A DNA stretch of 64,000 nucleotides. Source: Betaproteobacteria bacterium Ga0077527 (GTDB lineage: Bacteria > Pseudomonadota > Gammaproteobacteria > Burkholderiales > SG8-41). This document shows positions 16,426 through 24,959 of this stretch, piece after piece. The DNA is taken from NCBI GenBank assembly GCA_001464815.1, contig LNDW01000017.1:1-64000 (forward strand). Direction: 5' to 3'. Each line of letters begins with the position of its first letter. Position 1 is the first letter of the stretch. The position numbers and the translations under genes are program-made. Under the pieces are notes generated by a model, which was not told the DNA's origin, searched no databases, and saw only the letters and a list, made by a program, of their open reading frames with translations.

Positions 16426-17418
16426 TCATTCAAGCCTGATGCCCGCAGTCTTGATGACACCGGACCAGCGACTCATTTCAGATCGGATAAACTTGCCGAA
16501 CTCTTCGGGCTTATCACCGATTGGAATGATGCCCAGAGAAAGCAGCCGGTCGTTGATTTCCGGCGTTTTCAGCGCTTTTACCACTTCATCATGAAGGCGT
16601 GCTACCACTGCCTGCGGGGTTCCGGCTGGAACCAGCAAACCGTTCCAAGATAGAACCTCAAAACCCTTCAAACCCGACTCCGATACCGTAGGTAGATTCG
16701 GGACAATCGATACTCGCTTGCCGCTGGTGACCGCAAGCGCGCGCAAGCGACCAGCCTGGACGTGCGGCAGCGAAGACGGCAGGTTATCGAACATGAATTG
16801 CAGGCGCCCCGCCACCAGATCGGCAACCGCAGGCGCGCTGCCCTTGTACGGCACATGGACAGTCTTGACCTGAGCCATCACGTTGAACAGCTCACCGGAG
16901 AGATGGATCGCCCCGCCGACCGATGACGAACCAAAATTCAGCTGCCCGGGGCGGGCCTTGGCGTAGTTGATCAGTTCAGCGACCGAGTTGACCGGCAGCT
17001 CCTGCGGCACCACGAGCATGTTCGGCACCGCCGCGACATTGGCCACGGGCAACAAATCCTTGCCAATGTCATACGGCATCTTGTCAAACAGGTAGGGATT
17101 GACCGCGATGCTGGGTGTACCCATCAGCAGGGTATAACCGTCAGCGTTGGCACGCGCGACAAGATCGGCGCCGATGTTGGTGCCCGCACCCGGCCTGTTA
17201 TCAACCAGCACACGCTGCCCGATATTGTCCTGCATACGCTGGCCCACCAAGCGCGCGACCATGTCCGTAGTGCCTCCTGGCGCGAAAGGCACCACCAGCC
17301 GCAAGGCATTGGTTGGATACGCTGCGGTAGCTTGCGCTGCTGCCAGCGGCACAGGCTGGACAGCGATCCCGACCAGGGCTGTCACCACCCCCATTACGCC
17401 ACCATAGCGGAGTTTCAT
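16426..17418 (-). CDS. Bug/TctC-family receptor, first enzyme-cluster gene after the GntR regulator
   Basis: A 330-residue receptor with an N-terminal signal (hydrophobic VVTALVGIAVQPVPLAAAQA). It carries LRLVVPFAPGGTTDMVARLV, VDNRPGAGTNIGADLVA, ANADGYTLL and VPYKGSAPAVADLVAG, all in the family order. It is encoded 41 bases downstream of the HutC-type regulator and immediately upstream of the M20 hydrolase, and is likely to be the import or sensing component for the substrate of that pathway. Confidence 0.93.
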   Translation of the reverse strand: MKLRYGGVMGVVTALVGIAVQPVPLAAAQATAAYPTNALRLVVPFAPGGTTDMVARLVGQRMQDNIGQRVLVDNRPGAGTNIGADLVARANADGYTLLMGTPSIAVNPYLFDKMPYDIGKDLLPVANVAAVPNMLVVPQELPVNSVAELINYAKARPGQLNFGSSSVGGAIHLSGELFNVMAQVKTVHVPYKGSAPAVADLVAGRLQFMFDNLPSSLPHVQAGRLRALAVTSGKRVSIVPNLPTVSESGLKGFEVLSWNGLLVPAGTPQAVVARLHDEVVKALKTPEINDRLLSLGIIPIGDKPEEFGKFIRSEMSRWSGVIKTAGIRLE

Positions 17419-17459
17419 ATCGTTTCCCTTTGTTGATCCAAAATATGGCCCGTACCTGC

Positions 17460-18254
17460 TCAGTCCGCTGAACCCGCGGACGCACCAGCAACGGGGAAGG
17501 CGTACTGACGCTCAATACGCAGGCTGTAGCGGAATGCATCACCGCGGAAAAACAGATGGTCAAAATTCGCCGGTCGGCCACTGGCGAGCCGGGTCAGTCT
17601 TTCAATGCAAAGGCAAGGCCGTCCGAGCCGGGTCGCCAGCCATTTCGCCTGTGCCCGGCCGGCAAGTACCGCCTCGATATTGAGATCGGCTACGCCCAGA
17701 CGCAGGCCATGATCCTGCTCGAGAATGGCAAACAGGTCCCGGGTTTCCAATTGATCACGGGTCAGTAACTGCCCGATATCCAGCGGCAGCCACGACAGCT
17801 CGTAGCAATATGGCGCACCGTCGAGATTGCGCAGCCAGATAATTTCGGAAACCGGCTTGTCCGGTGCCACGCCCAGCACCGCGGCTACCGTCGCCGGGGC
17901 CAGTGTGCGACGCATCCGCAGCACACGGTTGGAACTGGCGAAACCAAGCCGTGTCATGGCTTCGCCGAAACCTTCCAGCCGGTTGACTGCCTGCTGCACA
18001 CGCGGCTTGTTGACGAAGGCACCGCGACCGGTGACCTTGTAGATCAGCCCCTCGCGCTGCAGCTCGCCCAGCGCATGACGCACCGTGATGCGACTGACGC
18101 CAAACCGCGCCCCAATCGCCGCCTCCGAGGGTATCGGCTTGTCCTGCGGATAACATCCATCATGGATTTCGCTGCGCAATTGATCGCGCACCACACTGTA
18201 CAGCGGTATTTCGGCAAATCCGTTCAACACAATCCCCTTCGGCCAACCTGTCAT
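17460..18254 (-). CDS. GntR-family regulator, HutC subfamily
   Basis: A 264-residue repressor type: an N-terminal winged helix (about 17-85; IPLYSVVRDQLRSEI, then IPSEAAIGARFGVSRITVRH) and a C-terminal UTRA effector domain (about 100-255). The frame extends upstream to a TTG at 18347, but the ATG at 18254 gives the normal distance to the winged helix. That ATG lies inside a perfect palindrome that may be its own operator. It is the first gene of the minus-strand cluster down to 10841 and probably controls it in response to the substrate. Confidence 0.87.
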   Translation of the reverse strand: MTGWPKGIVLNGFAEIPLYSVVRDQLRSEIHDGCYPQDKPIPSEAAIGARFGVSRITVRHALGELQREGLIYKVTGRGAFVNKPRVQQAVNRLEGFGEAMTRLGFASSNRVLRMRRTLAPATVAAVLGVAPDKPVSEIIWLRNLDGAPYCYELSWLPLDIGQLLTRDQLETRDLFAILEQDHGLRLGVADLNIEAVLAGRAQAKWLATRLGRPCLCIERLTRLASGRPANFDHLFFRGDAFRYSLRIERQYAFPVAGASAGSAD

Positions 18255-18260
18255 GACAGG
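18247..18260. promoter_or_regulatory. 14-bp perfect palindrome over the GntR start codon
   Basis: cctgtcatgacagg is fully self-complementary and contains the ATG of the regulator (18254-18252 on minus). Autoregulatory operators of HutC-type proteins are short palindromes near their own start, so this is a candidate site; that use is inferred. Confidence 0.4.
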
Positions 18261-18369
18261 CTGATGAAGATCAAAGCAAGCGACATGCCACCCTCGATGA
18301 TCGGACTTGCAAGACAGCATCACGCTAACTGACAATCGACCGGACAATGCTCGATACCCCCTCGCTTAT

Positions 18370-18696
18370 ATGATTGAATTAATGCTGATTGTCTTGGTCT
18401 CCGCCCTCGCCTGGCTGTGGTGGGACAGCATGCAGGCGCGCGAGGCCGCGGTCGGTGCCGCACGCGCGGCCTGCGAATCCGAAGGCCTGCAATTCCTCGA
18501 CGATACCGTGGGCATCGCCAGCGTCAGGCCGGCGCGTAATGCCGACGGCCGCCTGCTGCTGCAGCGGGCCTATGATTTCGAGTTCAGCGACACCGGCGAC
18601 AACCGCATACGCGGCAGCGTGGTCACACTCGGCCGGCGGGTGATCCTGCTCCGGCTGCTGCCACGCCCGACGGCACAGGTGATTCCGCTGCACTGA
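18370..18696 (+). CDS. DUF3301 small membrane-anchored protein
   Basis: A 108-residue protein with one N-terminal membrane segment (IELMLIVLVSALAWLWW, about 2-18) and a soluble remainder containing CESEGLQFLDDTVGIASVR and YDFEFSDTGDNRIRG, the characteristic order of DUF3301. The function is unknown. ATG 18370 is chosen because it puts the anchor at the start; the frame is open further upstream. It is transcribed divergently from the GntR gene. Confidence 0.82.
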   Translation: MIELMLIVLVSALAWLWWDSMQAREAAVGAARAACESEGLQFLDDTVGIASVRPARNADGRLLLQRAYDFEFSDTGDNRIRGSVVTLGRRVILLRLLPRPTAQVIPLH

Positions 18697-18842
18697 TTTC
18701 GGCGCTGATTTCGCGCCGCAGCCTCGGCTACATTTCATGCGTTATCACGGTGCATGCGCACCATCGCGGCGCAGCCCCACCCCTGCGCAGACTGGAACAA
18801 CTTATGCTTGAGTCCGGAAGGCTACCCGCACAGGAGATCGTC

Positions 18843-19265
18843 ATGCTCGACCGCACTGTTACCAAGTTTTCCCATGTCAAACCCGGTGACACACAGTTCC
18901 GCAGCGAGGGATTGCGCGATTTCTTCATCTACCGTGACCTTGGCATCGCCGATGCCACCGCCGGCAAGGTCATCGCCCAGCTGGTACAAGCCCAGAACGC
19001 GCCCGAAAAAGGCACCGGCTGGCACCGCCATGAGGCGGATTTCCATATCGTCATCATGCTCAAGGGCTGGGCCAAGTTCATGTACGAAGACCAGGAAACC
19101 CTGGTCGCCGCCGGCGACTGCGTGCACCAGCGTCCCGGAATCGTGCACTACCTGTTTGATTACTCGCCGGACATGGAATACCTGGAAATCGTCGGCCCCG
19201 CCGATTTCAAGACCGTCGACATGCCCGGCCCCTGTGCGGTGCCAGCCCCCAAACCCTGGACCTGA
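18843..19265 (+). CDS. Cupin-domain protein
   Basis: A 140-residue single-domain cupin. Motif 1 is visible in GTGWHRHEADFHIVIMLKGW (His-x-His with later Glu/His-like ligands), and motif 2 in GDCVHQRPGIVHYLFDYSPD. Such proteins bind a metal and act as small isomerases, dioxygenases or sensors; the substrate is not evident. ATG 18843 follows an aggag site at about 18830-18835, preferred over an upstream in-frame start at 18750. It converges with the GST gene that follows. Confidence 0.85.
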   Translation: MLDRTVTKFSHVKPGDTQFRSEGLRDFFIYRDLGIADATAGKVIAQLVQAQNAPEKGTGWHRHEADFHIVIMLKGWAKFMYEDQETLVAAGDCVHQRPGIVHYLFDYSPDMEYLEIVGPADFKTVDMPGPCAVPAPKPWT

Positions 19266-19283
19266 TGCCTTGCAATGGCGCGT

Positions 19284-19940
19284 TCAGAACTCCATGTCGA
19301 GTTCTTCGATGTCGTCGGATTCAAGCCGGGCCGCGGTGATCCATTCCTGCATTTCAGGCGTTGCCAGGATCAGATCGGCATAGGCCTTGCATTGCGCATC
19401 GAGCTGCACATGGTAGGTGCGAAAACGGGTCGCCACCGGCGCATACATGGCATCGGCCATGCAGCGTTTTTTGCCGAACAGCCAGGGGCCGCCGTATTGC
19501 TTCAGGCATTCGTGCCAGATCGCGGTGATGCGTTCGATGTCATCGCGCGCCTTGGACCAGACCTTGAAACCGGGGAAATCACCCTTCAGGTTCATCGGCA
19601 GTGCCGAACGCAGGCTGGCAAAACCGGAATGCATCTCGCCGCACACCGCACGGCAATGGGCACGCGCCGCTCGGGTGGCTGGCAACAGTCCGCTTTTAGG
19701 CTTGATTTCATTGAGGTATTCGGCAATCGCCAGGGTGTCCCAGACCTTGATTCCGTCATGCTGCAGGCAGGGCACAAGGATCGAAGGTGCCAGCAACAGC
19801 AATTCACGACGCGCATTGACATCGTCCGGCGACACCACCACCTCGCGGAAAGCCAGCCCGGAAAACCGCGTCAGCAGCCAGCCGCGCAGCGACCACGAGG
19901 AGTAATTCTTGCTGCTGATGCTCAATGTGGCTTGCGCCAT
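19284..19940 (-). CDS. Glutathione S-transferase family protein
   Basis: A 218-residue GST with N-terminal SSKNYSSWSLRGWLL (the Ser-rich active-site loop of zeta/YfcF-like members), the cis-Pro region ILVPCLQHDG, and WDTLAIAEYLNE for the glutathione carboxyl contact. The C-terminal helical domain includes GPWLFGKKRCMADAMYAPV, the conserved N-capping region. It is different in type from the beta-like GST at 249. The substrate is unknown. It is a single gene, transcribed toward the cupin gene. Confidence 0.86.
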   Translation of the reverse strand: MAQATLSISSKNYSSWSLRGWLLTRFSGLAFREVVVSPDDVNARRELLLLAPSILVPCLQHDGIKVWDTLAIAEYLNEIKPKSGLLPATRAARAHCRAVCGEMHSGFASLRSALPMNLKGDFPGFKVWSKARDDIERITAIWHECLKQYGGPWLFGKKRCMADAMYAPVATRFRTYHVQLDAQCKAYADLILATPEMQEWITAARLESDDIEELDMEF

Positions 19941-20110
19941 GAAGCCCGTCCCGGTTGCGGTACCACCCCGGCACGCACTGCAGCGGTGCCGGCAGCGACC
20001 GCAGGCATGGCTTTAGCAGAAGTCGTGCCATGCCGTTATCGCGGATGGTGCGAATATTGCGTAGCTTATGACCAAGGCAACCCTGCTGCACCGCCCGCCA
20101 AGGATTTCTG

Positions 20111-21322
20111 ATGATTTACCATGCTTACCAGACTCAGGAACGCGTCCTCAACCCAATGCGCGAACTGGCGATGCTGGCAGCGCCCGGGCTGCACGATTTC
20201 GGTGCCTGGGGCTGGTCACCCCTGCGCCGCTTTGCCGCCGCCTGCGAAGTCATTGCGCTGGCGCGACTGACCCACAAGCGGCCAGCCTTCGGCATCGAAT
20301 CGGTGCAGACGGGCAAGCGTGAACTGGAAGTCACCGAGGAAATCGCCGATATCACACCATTCGCCACGCTGCTGCGCTTCCGCAAACACGGCGCCCCGGC
20401 CCAGCCGCGGGTGTTGATCGTGGCGCCAATGTCGGGACATTTCGCCACACTGCTGCGCGAAACCGCACGCACGATGCTGCGTGACCACGATGTCTACATC
20501 ACCGACTGGCACAACGCCCGCGACGTGCCACTGGAAGCCGACCGCTTCGGCATCGACGAATATATCGACCACATCATCCGCTTCCTCGATGTGATGGGAC
20601 CCGGCGCGCACCTCGCGGCAATCTGCCAGCCCTGCGTCGAGGCGCTTGCCGCGGTGGCGGTGATGGCGGAAGACAAACATCCGGCAACTCCGGCCAGCCT
20701 GACGCTGATGGCCGGCCCGATCGACTGCCGTGTCAATCCGACAGAGGTCAACCGCCTTGCCACCAGTCAGCCGATCAGCTGGTTCGAGCACAACCTGATC
20801 GAGCATGTGCCGGTGCAGTTTGCCGGCATGCGGCGGCGGGTCTACCCCGGCTTCCTGCAGCTCACCGCCTTTCTCAACATGAACCTGCAGCGTCACATCA
20901 AGTCGTTCAAGGATTATTACCAGCAGATTGTCGATGGCGACCACGAAAAAGCGGAAGCCACGCGCCGCTTCTACGAGGAGTATTTCGCGGTCTCCGATCT
21001 CAGCGCCGACTTTTATCTGGAAACCGTGCGCTACGTATTCCAGGAGCATGCACTGGCGCGCGGCAAACTGAAGTGGCGCGACCGTCCGATCCGGCCCCAG
21101 GCGATCCGCCGCACGGCGTTGCTGACGGTCGAAGGTGAACGCGACGACATCTGCGCACTGGGCCAGACGCTGGCCGCGCAGGACCTCTGCGACAAGCTGC
21201 CGCAATACCTGCGCACGCATTATGTGCAGGCCGGTGTCGGCCACTACGGCGTGTTCAGCGGCAAGCGCTGGGAAAACCAGGTCTATCCGACGGTGCGCGA
21301 GGTCATCCATTCGGCGGAATAG
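20111..21322 (+). CDS. phaZ: Intracellular polyhydroxybutyrate depolymerase
   Basis: A 403-residue alpha/beta hydrolase of the intracellular PhaZ1 type. The nucleophile of this type is a cysteine rather than serine; the segment LAAICQPCVEALAAV (Cys172/Cys175) fits that. Other anchors are VLIVAPMSGHFATLLR, YITDWHNARDVP with the catalytic Asp region, and a C-terminal VGHYGVFSGKRW that supplies the His. It degrades native PHB granules to hydroxybutyrate. It converges with a 3-hydroxybutyrate dehydrogenase gene, which would take the monomer to acetoacetate. Confidence 0.92.
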   Translation: MIYHAYQTQERVLNPMRELAMLAAPGLHDFGAWGWSPLRRFAAACEVIALARLTHKRPAFGIESVQTGKRELEVTEEIADITPFATLLRFRKHGAPAQPRVLIVAPMSGHFATLLRETARTMLRDHDVYITDWHNARDVPLEADRFGIDEYIDHIIRFLDVMGPGAHLAAICQPCVEALAAVAVMAEDKHPATPASLTLMAGPIDCRVNPTEVNRLATSQPISWFEHNLIEHVPVQFAGMRRRVYPGFLQLTAFLNMNLQRHIKSFKDYYQQIVDGDHEKAEATRRFYEEYFAVSDLSADFYLETVRYVFQEHALARGKLKWRDRPIRPQAIRRTALLTVEGERDDICALGQTLAAQDLCDKLPQYLRTHYVQAGVGHYGVFSGKRWENQVYPTVREVIHSAE

Positions 21323-21327
21323 GCGAA

Positions 21328-21388
21328 TTCCGTCATTCCGGCGAAAGCCGGAAAGCCGGGAACTGCTCCGCGCACCGGGGTGACGGAA
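21328..21388. repeat. Dispersed palindromic repeat between phaZ and hbdH
   Basis: The element is bounded by ttccgtca (21328-21335) and tgacggaa (21381-21388), an 8-bp inverted repeat, and contains cattccggcgaaagccggaa. It is of the same family as 12479-12563 and fills the space between two converging genes. Confidence 0.6.
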
Positions 21389-22171
21389 CTACTGCGCAGT
21401 CCACCCGCCATCAATCGCCTGCAGCGTGCCGGTGATCGACGCCGCATCATCACCGGCAAGGAACAAGGCCAGCGCGGCCACCTGCTCCACGGTGACAAAC
21501 TGCCTGGTCGGCTGCGCCGCGAGCAGCACGTCGCGCACCACCTGCTCCTCACTGATACCCCGCGCCTTCGCGGTGTCCGGAATCTGCTTCTGCACCAGAG
21601 GCGTCAGCACATAGCCTGGACAGATTGCGTTGCAGGTGATGCCGAAGGTCGCGGTCTCCAGCGCGATGGTTTTGGTGAGGCCGGCCACACCATGCTTGGC
21701 CGCGACATAGGCCGACTTGAAGGGCGAGGCCACCAGCGCGTGAGCCGAGGCGATGTTGATGATGCGCCCCCATTTACGCTGCTTCATGCCCGGCACGGCA
21801 TGGCGGATGGTGTGAAACAGCGCCACCAGGTTGATGTCGATGATGGCCTCCCATTTGTCCGGCGGAAAATCCTCGACCGGCGACACAAACTGGATACCGG
21901 CGTTGTTGACCAGGATGTCCGCAGCGCCGAAAATTTCTATTGCCTTACCCATCATGTCCGCGATCTGGTCGGGCCTGCTCATGTCCGCGCCGTGGTATTC
22001 GACACGTACGCCGTGTTTCTGCGCTAGCCCGGCGCGCAGCGACTCCACGGCGCCAGGTTCGCCAAAACCATTGAGCATCAGGTTGACGCCGCGCGCCGCC
22101 AGTGCCTCCGCGACTGCAAGCCCGATACCGCTGGTCGAACCGGTGATCACGGCACTCCTGCCCTTTAGCAT
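21389..22171 (-). CDS. 3-hydroxybutyrate dehydrogenase (short-chain dehydrogenase)
   Basis: A 260-residue SDR. It has the cofactor motif TGSTSGIGLAVAEALA (about 10-25), NNAGIQFVSPVEDFPPDKW, catalytic Ser in NIASAHALVASPFKSAYVAAKHG (YxxxK = Tyr-Val-Ala-Ala-Lys), and the PGYVLTPLVQKQIPDTAKA loop that is typical of D-3-hydroxybutyrate dehydrogenases. The start ATG 22171 is preceded by aggggag; the frame is open upstream to 22240. It oxidises 3-hydroxybutyrate to acetoacetate with NAD and fits the adjacent PHB depolymerase. Confidence 0.9.
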   Translation of the reverse strand: MLKGRSAVITGSTSGIGLAVAEALAARGVNLMLNGFGEPGAVESLRAGLAQKHGVRVEYHGADMSRPDQIADMMGKAIEIFGAADILVNNAGIQFVSPVEDFPPDKWEAIIDINLVALFHTIRHAVPGMKQRKWGRIINIASAHALVASPFKSAYVAAKHGVAGLTKTIALETATFGITCNAICPGYVLTPLVQKQIPDTAKARGISEEQVVRDVLLAAQPTRQFVTVEQVAALALFLAGDDAASITGTLQAIDGGWTAQ

Positions 22172-22238
22172 GATCAACACTCCCCTGAAAACAGATTGAT
22201 TAACAATAAGGTAATGCAAATAGCGAGCCAGGCGCCGC

Positions 22239-22266
22239 AAAAAAAACCGGCGAGTTGCCCCGCCGG
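22239..22266 (-). terminator. Rho-independent terminator after the peroxiredoxin gene
   Basis: On the minus strand ccggcg (22266-22261) pairs with cgccgg (22252-22247), followed by eight T residues (22246-22239). It lies 25 bases after the stop of the peroxiredoxin gene. Confidence 0.75.
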
Positions 22267-22290
22267 CTTTGACCGTACAGTCCGCTCGGC

Positions 22291-22752
22291 CTACAGCTTG
22301 CGGATTTCAGCGAGCAGCTCCTCGCTGGTCGGGATGGTGCCCTGTGGATAGACCCTGGCGTAACGAACCATGCCCTGGGCATCAATGACATAGGCCGCAC
22401 GCTTGTCGATGCCGCGCTCCTCGTTGAAGATGCCGAAGGCCTTGCCCGCCGCGCCATGCGGCCAGAAGTCCGACAGCAGCGGAAACGGCACACCGCCGAG
22501 TACATCAGCCCATCCCTTCAGGCTCGGCACCGGGTCGATGCTCAGTTGCAGGATCTCGACATTCAGCTTCTTGAATTCTTCGTAGTTCTCACGGAACCCA
22601 CGGACTTGATTGGTTCACCCACCGGTAAAGGCAAAAGGCATGAACGCCACGACCACCGGCCGCCCCTTGAAACCGGACAGGGTGACCTTCTGGTCTGAAT
22701 TGTGCGCGGCCAGCGTGAAATCGGGTGCCGCACTGCCAGCTTGAATTTCCAT
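22291..22752 (-). CDS. Peroxiredoxin selenoprotein with in-frame TGA
   Basis: A 153-residue AhpC/TSA-type peroxiredoxin interrupted only by TGA at 22615-22617 (codon 46). Reading it as selenocysteine gives PFAFTGGUTNQ, that is PxxxTxxU, with Sec exactly at the peroxidatic cysteine of the PxxxTxxC motif. Flanks are in one frame and fully family-like (start MEIQAGSAAPDFTLAAHN; later GIDKRAAYVIDAQGMVRY with the conserved Arg118). The protein has no Cys at all, so it is a 1-Sec type without a resolving cysteine, like AhpE-type enzymes. A SECIS-like hairpin follows at 22581-22602. The expected role is reduction of peroxides. Confidence 0.92.
22581..22602 (-). promoter_or_regulatory. Predicted bacterial SECIS hairpin (peroxiredoxin gene)
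   Basis: On the minus strand CGU pairs with ACG, then a bulged G, then GGUUC pairs with GAACU (one G.U), closed by the loop CGUGA (22593-22589). The loop starts 21 bases after the UGA and has G in its second position, as in known bacterial SECIS elements. The fold was done by eye. Confidence 0.72.
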
Positions 22753-22842
22753 GCAAGTTCTCCAGAAGTTGAAGGGTTGCTGAAGCGCTGTGAGCATACC
22801 GGTGGCAACCCGGCGTGGCAATGCGCCGGGCAATGCCGCAGG

Positions 22843-23700
22843 TCAGCGGCGGCGTTCGTGACGGATCCGCTCTTCGTTGATCATGTGCAGGCTGGTCGCA
22901 ACCACCACCGCGGCTCCCGCCCAAAGCCATGCATCGGGAACCTCGCCCCAGATCAGGTAGCCGAAGAGCGCGGCCCACAGCAGCGCGGTGTAGCGGATTG
23001 GCGCCAGCATCGAGGCTTCCCCGCTGCGCAAGGCTTCGATCATGCAGAAATGAGCCGTGCCGTTGAACACGCCAGCGGCAACAATCCACATCGCGGCAAC
23101 GCCATCCACCGGCTTCCAGCCCAGCGGCAGCGTGGCAAAACCGCCGGCCATCAATATGATGTTTGACCAGAACAGCATCGACATCGAGCTTTCGCTGCGC
23201 GCCATGCGGCGGGTCAGCACGTCGCGCAGTGAATTGATCGCAGCCGCGGCCAGCGGCAGCAGCAGCGCCCACTGAAAGGCGGCCGCGCCGGGACGCAGGA
23301 TGATCAGCACCCCGACAAAGCCACCGATCACCGCCACCCAGCGGTGCCGGCCGATGCGCTCCTTCAGCATCGGCACCGCGAGCAGGGCCATGAACACCGG
23401 GCTCAAAAACAGCATGGTGATCGCCGTGGCCAGCGGCAACTCAGCGAGACTCCACACAATCAGCGCCGAGCCGGCAATGAACAGCAGGCCACGTGTCATT
23501 TGCCCGCGCACATCGACCATGCGCAACTGTGACCAGTGACTGAACAACATCACATACGGCAGCAGCACCAGCAGCGTTGCCGCCTGGCGCAGGCCGATCA
23601 CCTGCCCCACCGGATAGGTCTGCACCAGATGCTTGGTGGCGGCGTCGTTGGCGGTGATGAGCAAAATGCCAAGCGCCATCAGCAGCAGGCTGCGCAACAT
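22843..23700 (-). CDS. EamA/DMT-family transporter
   Basis: A 285-residue inner-membrane protein with ten predicted hydrophobic segments in two EamA repeats (for example LLLMALGILLITANDAATKH in the first and FWSNIILMAGGFATLPLGW in the second half, ending AWLWAGAAVVVATSLHM). DMT members export or import metabolites; the substrate cannot be read. It is 8 bases after the MFS gene, so the two form a transport operon. Confidence 0.88.
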   Translation of the reverse strand: MLRSLLLMALGILLITANDAATKHLVQTYPVGQVIGLRQAATLLVLLPYVMLFSHWSQLRMVDVRGQMTRGLLFIAGSALIVWSLAELPLATAITMLFLSPVFMALLAVPMLKERIGRHRWVAVIGGFVGVLIILRPGAAAFQWALLLPLAAAAINSLRDVLTRRMARSESSMSMLFWSNIILMAGGFATLPLGWKPVDGVAAMWIVAAGVFNGTAHFCMIEALRSGEASMLAPIRYTALLWAALFGYLIWGEVPDAWLWAGAAVVVATSLHMINEERIRHERRR

Positions 23701-23707
23701 CGCGGCT

Positions 23708-24865
23708 TCAGCTCCCGTTATCCGGCTCGCGCAGCAACAGCAGCGCGGTCAGCACCAGCAGCACGGCGCCGAGGACCAGCACCGCGTTGAAGCCGTAACC
23801 GGCATCAAACAGTCCACCGGCCACCAAGGGGCCGATGATCTGCCCCAGCGCGAAGGCAGCGGTCATCGCCGCCACCAGCCGCGCCGGATCGCCGCGCGCC
23901 GATTCCCGCGCCACCTGCAGACTGGCCATTGTGGTGACCACGAAGGTGCCGCCCACCAGCAGCGCGGAAAGGATGATCGCGGCGAGTCCCGAAAACAACG
24001 CTGGCAGCACCAAACCCGCCGCCATCAGCCAGTGGCTGGCCATCCACACCCGGCGGTGGCCGAAATTCGCGGCCAGAGTCGCCGCGACCAGTGTCGATAC
24101 CAGCGCCGCCGCACCGAACACCGGCCATGACCAGCCGAACAGAGCCGCGTCAGGCACCACCGCCTTTGCCATCACCGGCAGAAAGGTCGCCGGAATGATG
24201 TAGCCGAAACCGGAGACGCCGTAGCACAACACCAGCAGTGCGGCGCCGCCGCCGATATGCTTGCGGGTATCCGGCGCGGGTGCTGCCGCCGCGGGCAATT
24301 CGATACGCCCCAACACCGGCAGCACAAACAGCGCCGGCAGCAGCGCGAGTATCCCGGCGATGCGCCAAGCCCAGGCCGAGCCGCTGTCGTGCTGCATCAG
24401 CGCGAGGCAGATCAGCCCGGTCACCGCAATGCCACTGCCGACGCCGGCATAGACCAGGCCGGTGAGTGGTGTGCGGCCACACTCCGCGAGCGCGCTGATG
24501 CAGCGGGTGGACACCGCGATGAACATCAGCGCACTGGCGACACCGGCCGCAAAACGCAGCAGCGACCATGCACCGTAATTTTCGGTGAGACCCATGGCGA
24601 AGGTGCTGAAGGCCACCGCCAGCATCGCGGTGACCAGCAGGGCGCGGCTGCGCAAGGGCAGCACCGTGCCGGCGAGCGCTCCCAGCAAATACCCGATGTA
24701 ATTCACCGACGCCAGCCAGCCGCCGTTGCCGACGCTGACCGCATAGTCGTCCTGCATCATCGGCAGGATCGGTGTAAAGGCGAAACGGCCGATACCCATC
24801 GCCACGGCAAGCGCGACCAGGCCGGCGAGGGCGATACGGAGCGGTGGGAGCGGCAGCATGGGCAC
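23708..24865 (-). CDS. MFS transporter, YbfB/YjiJ type
   Basis: A 385-residue protein with twelve hydrophobic spans. The N-terminal GLVALAVAMGIGRFAFTPILPMMQDDY is the hallmark of YbfB/YjiJ-type MFS proteins, and the GWLASVNYIGYLLGALAG segment follows. The substrate is unknown. Its start lies in a 94-base divergent region shared with the DUF1653 gene that contains an 18-bp palindrome and copy F of the AT-rich motif. Confidence 0.87.
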   Translation of the reverse strand: MPMLPLPPLRIALAGLVALAVAMGIGRFAFTPILPMMQDDYAVSVGNGGWLASVNYIGYLLGALAGTVLPLRSRALLVTAMLAVAFSTFAMGLTENYGAWSLLRFAAGVASALMFIAVSTRCISALAECGRTPLTGLVYAGVGSGIAVTGLICLALMQHDSGSAWAWRIAGILALLPALFVLPVLGRIELPAAAAPAPDTRKHIGGGAALLVLCYGVSGFGYIIPATFLPVMAKAVVPDAALFGWSWPVFGAAALVSTLVAATLAANFGHRRVWMASHWLMAAGLVLPALFSGLAAIILSALLVGGTFVVTTMASLQVARESARGDPARLVAAMTAAFALGQIIGPLVAGGLFDAGYGFNAVLVLGAVLLVLTALLLLREPDNGS

Positions 24866-24895
24866 CGCACTATAACCGATGCCCCCCGGACCCTG

Positions 24896-24929
24896 AAAAA
24901 TTTTCCAATATAAACAATGGTTTATAATG
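24896..24929 (-). promoter_or_regulatory. 18-bp palindrome and AT-rich motif copy F
   Basis: tataaac-aatg-gtttata (24909-24926) is an inverted repeat with 7-base arms. The minus strand reads ATAAACCATTGTTTATATT, aligning with the seven-copy motif. It is located between the divergent MFS and DUF1653 genes. Confidence 0.5.
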
Positions 24930-24959
24930 TGGCCTGATGATCAGGATCCACACTCTCCG

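Noticed and set aside
22291-22833. Two separate hypothetical proteins on either side of a stop
   Set aside because: The joined frame gives a complete peroxiredoxin with the stop at the peroxidatic position; the upstream fragment alone has no stable fold.
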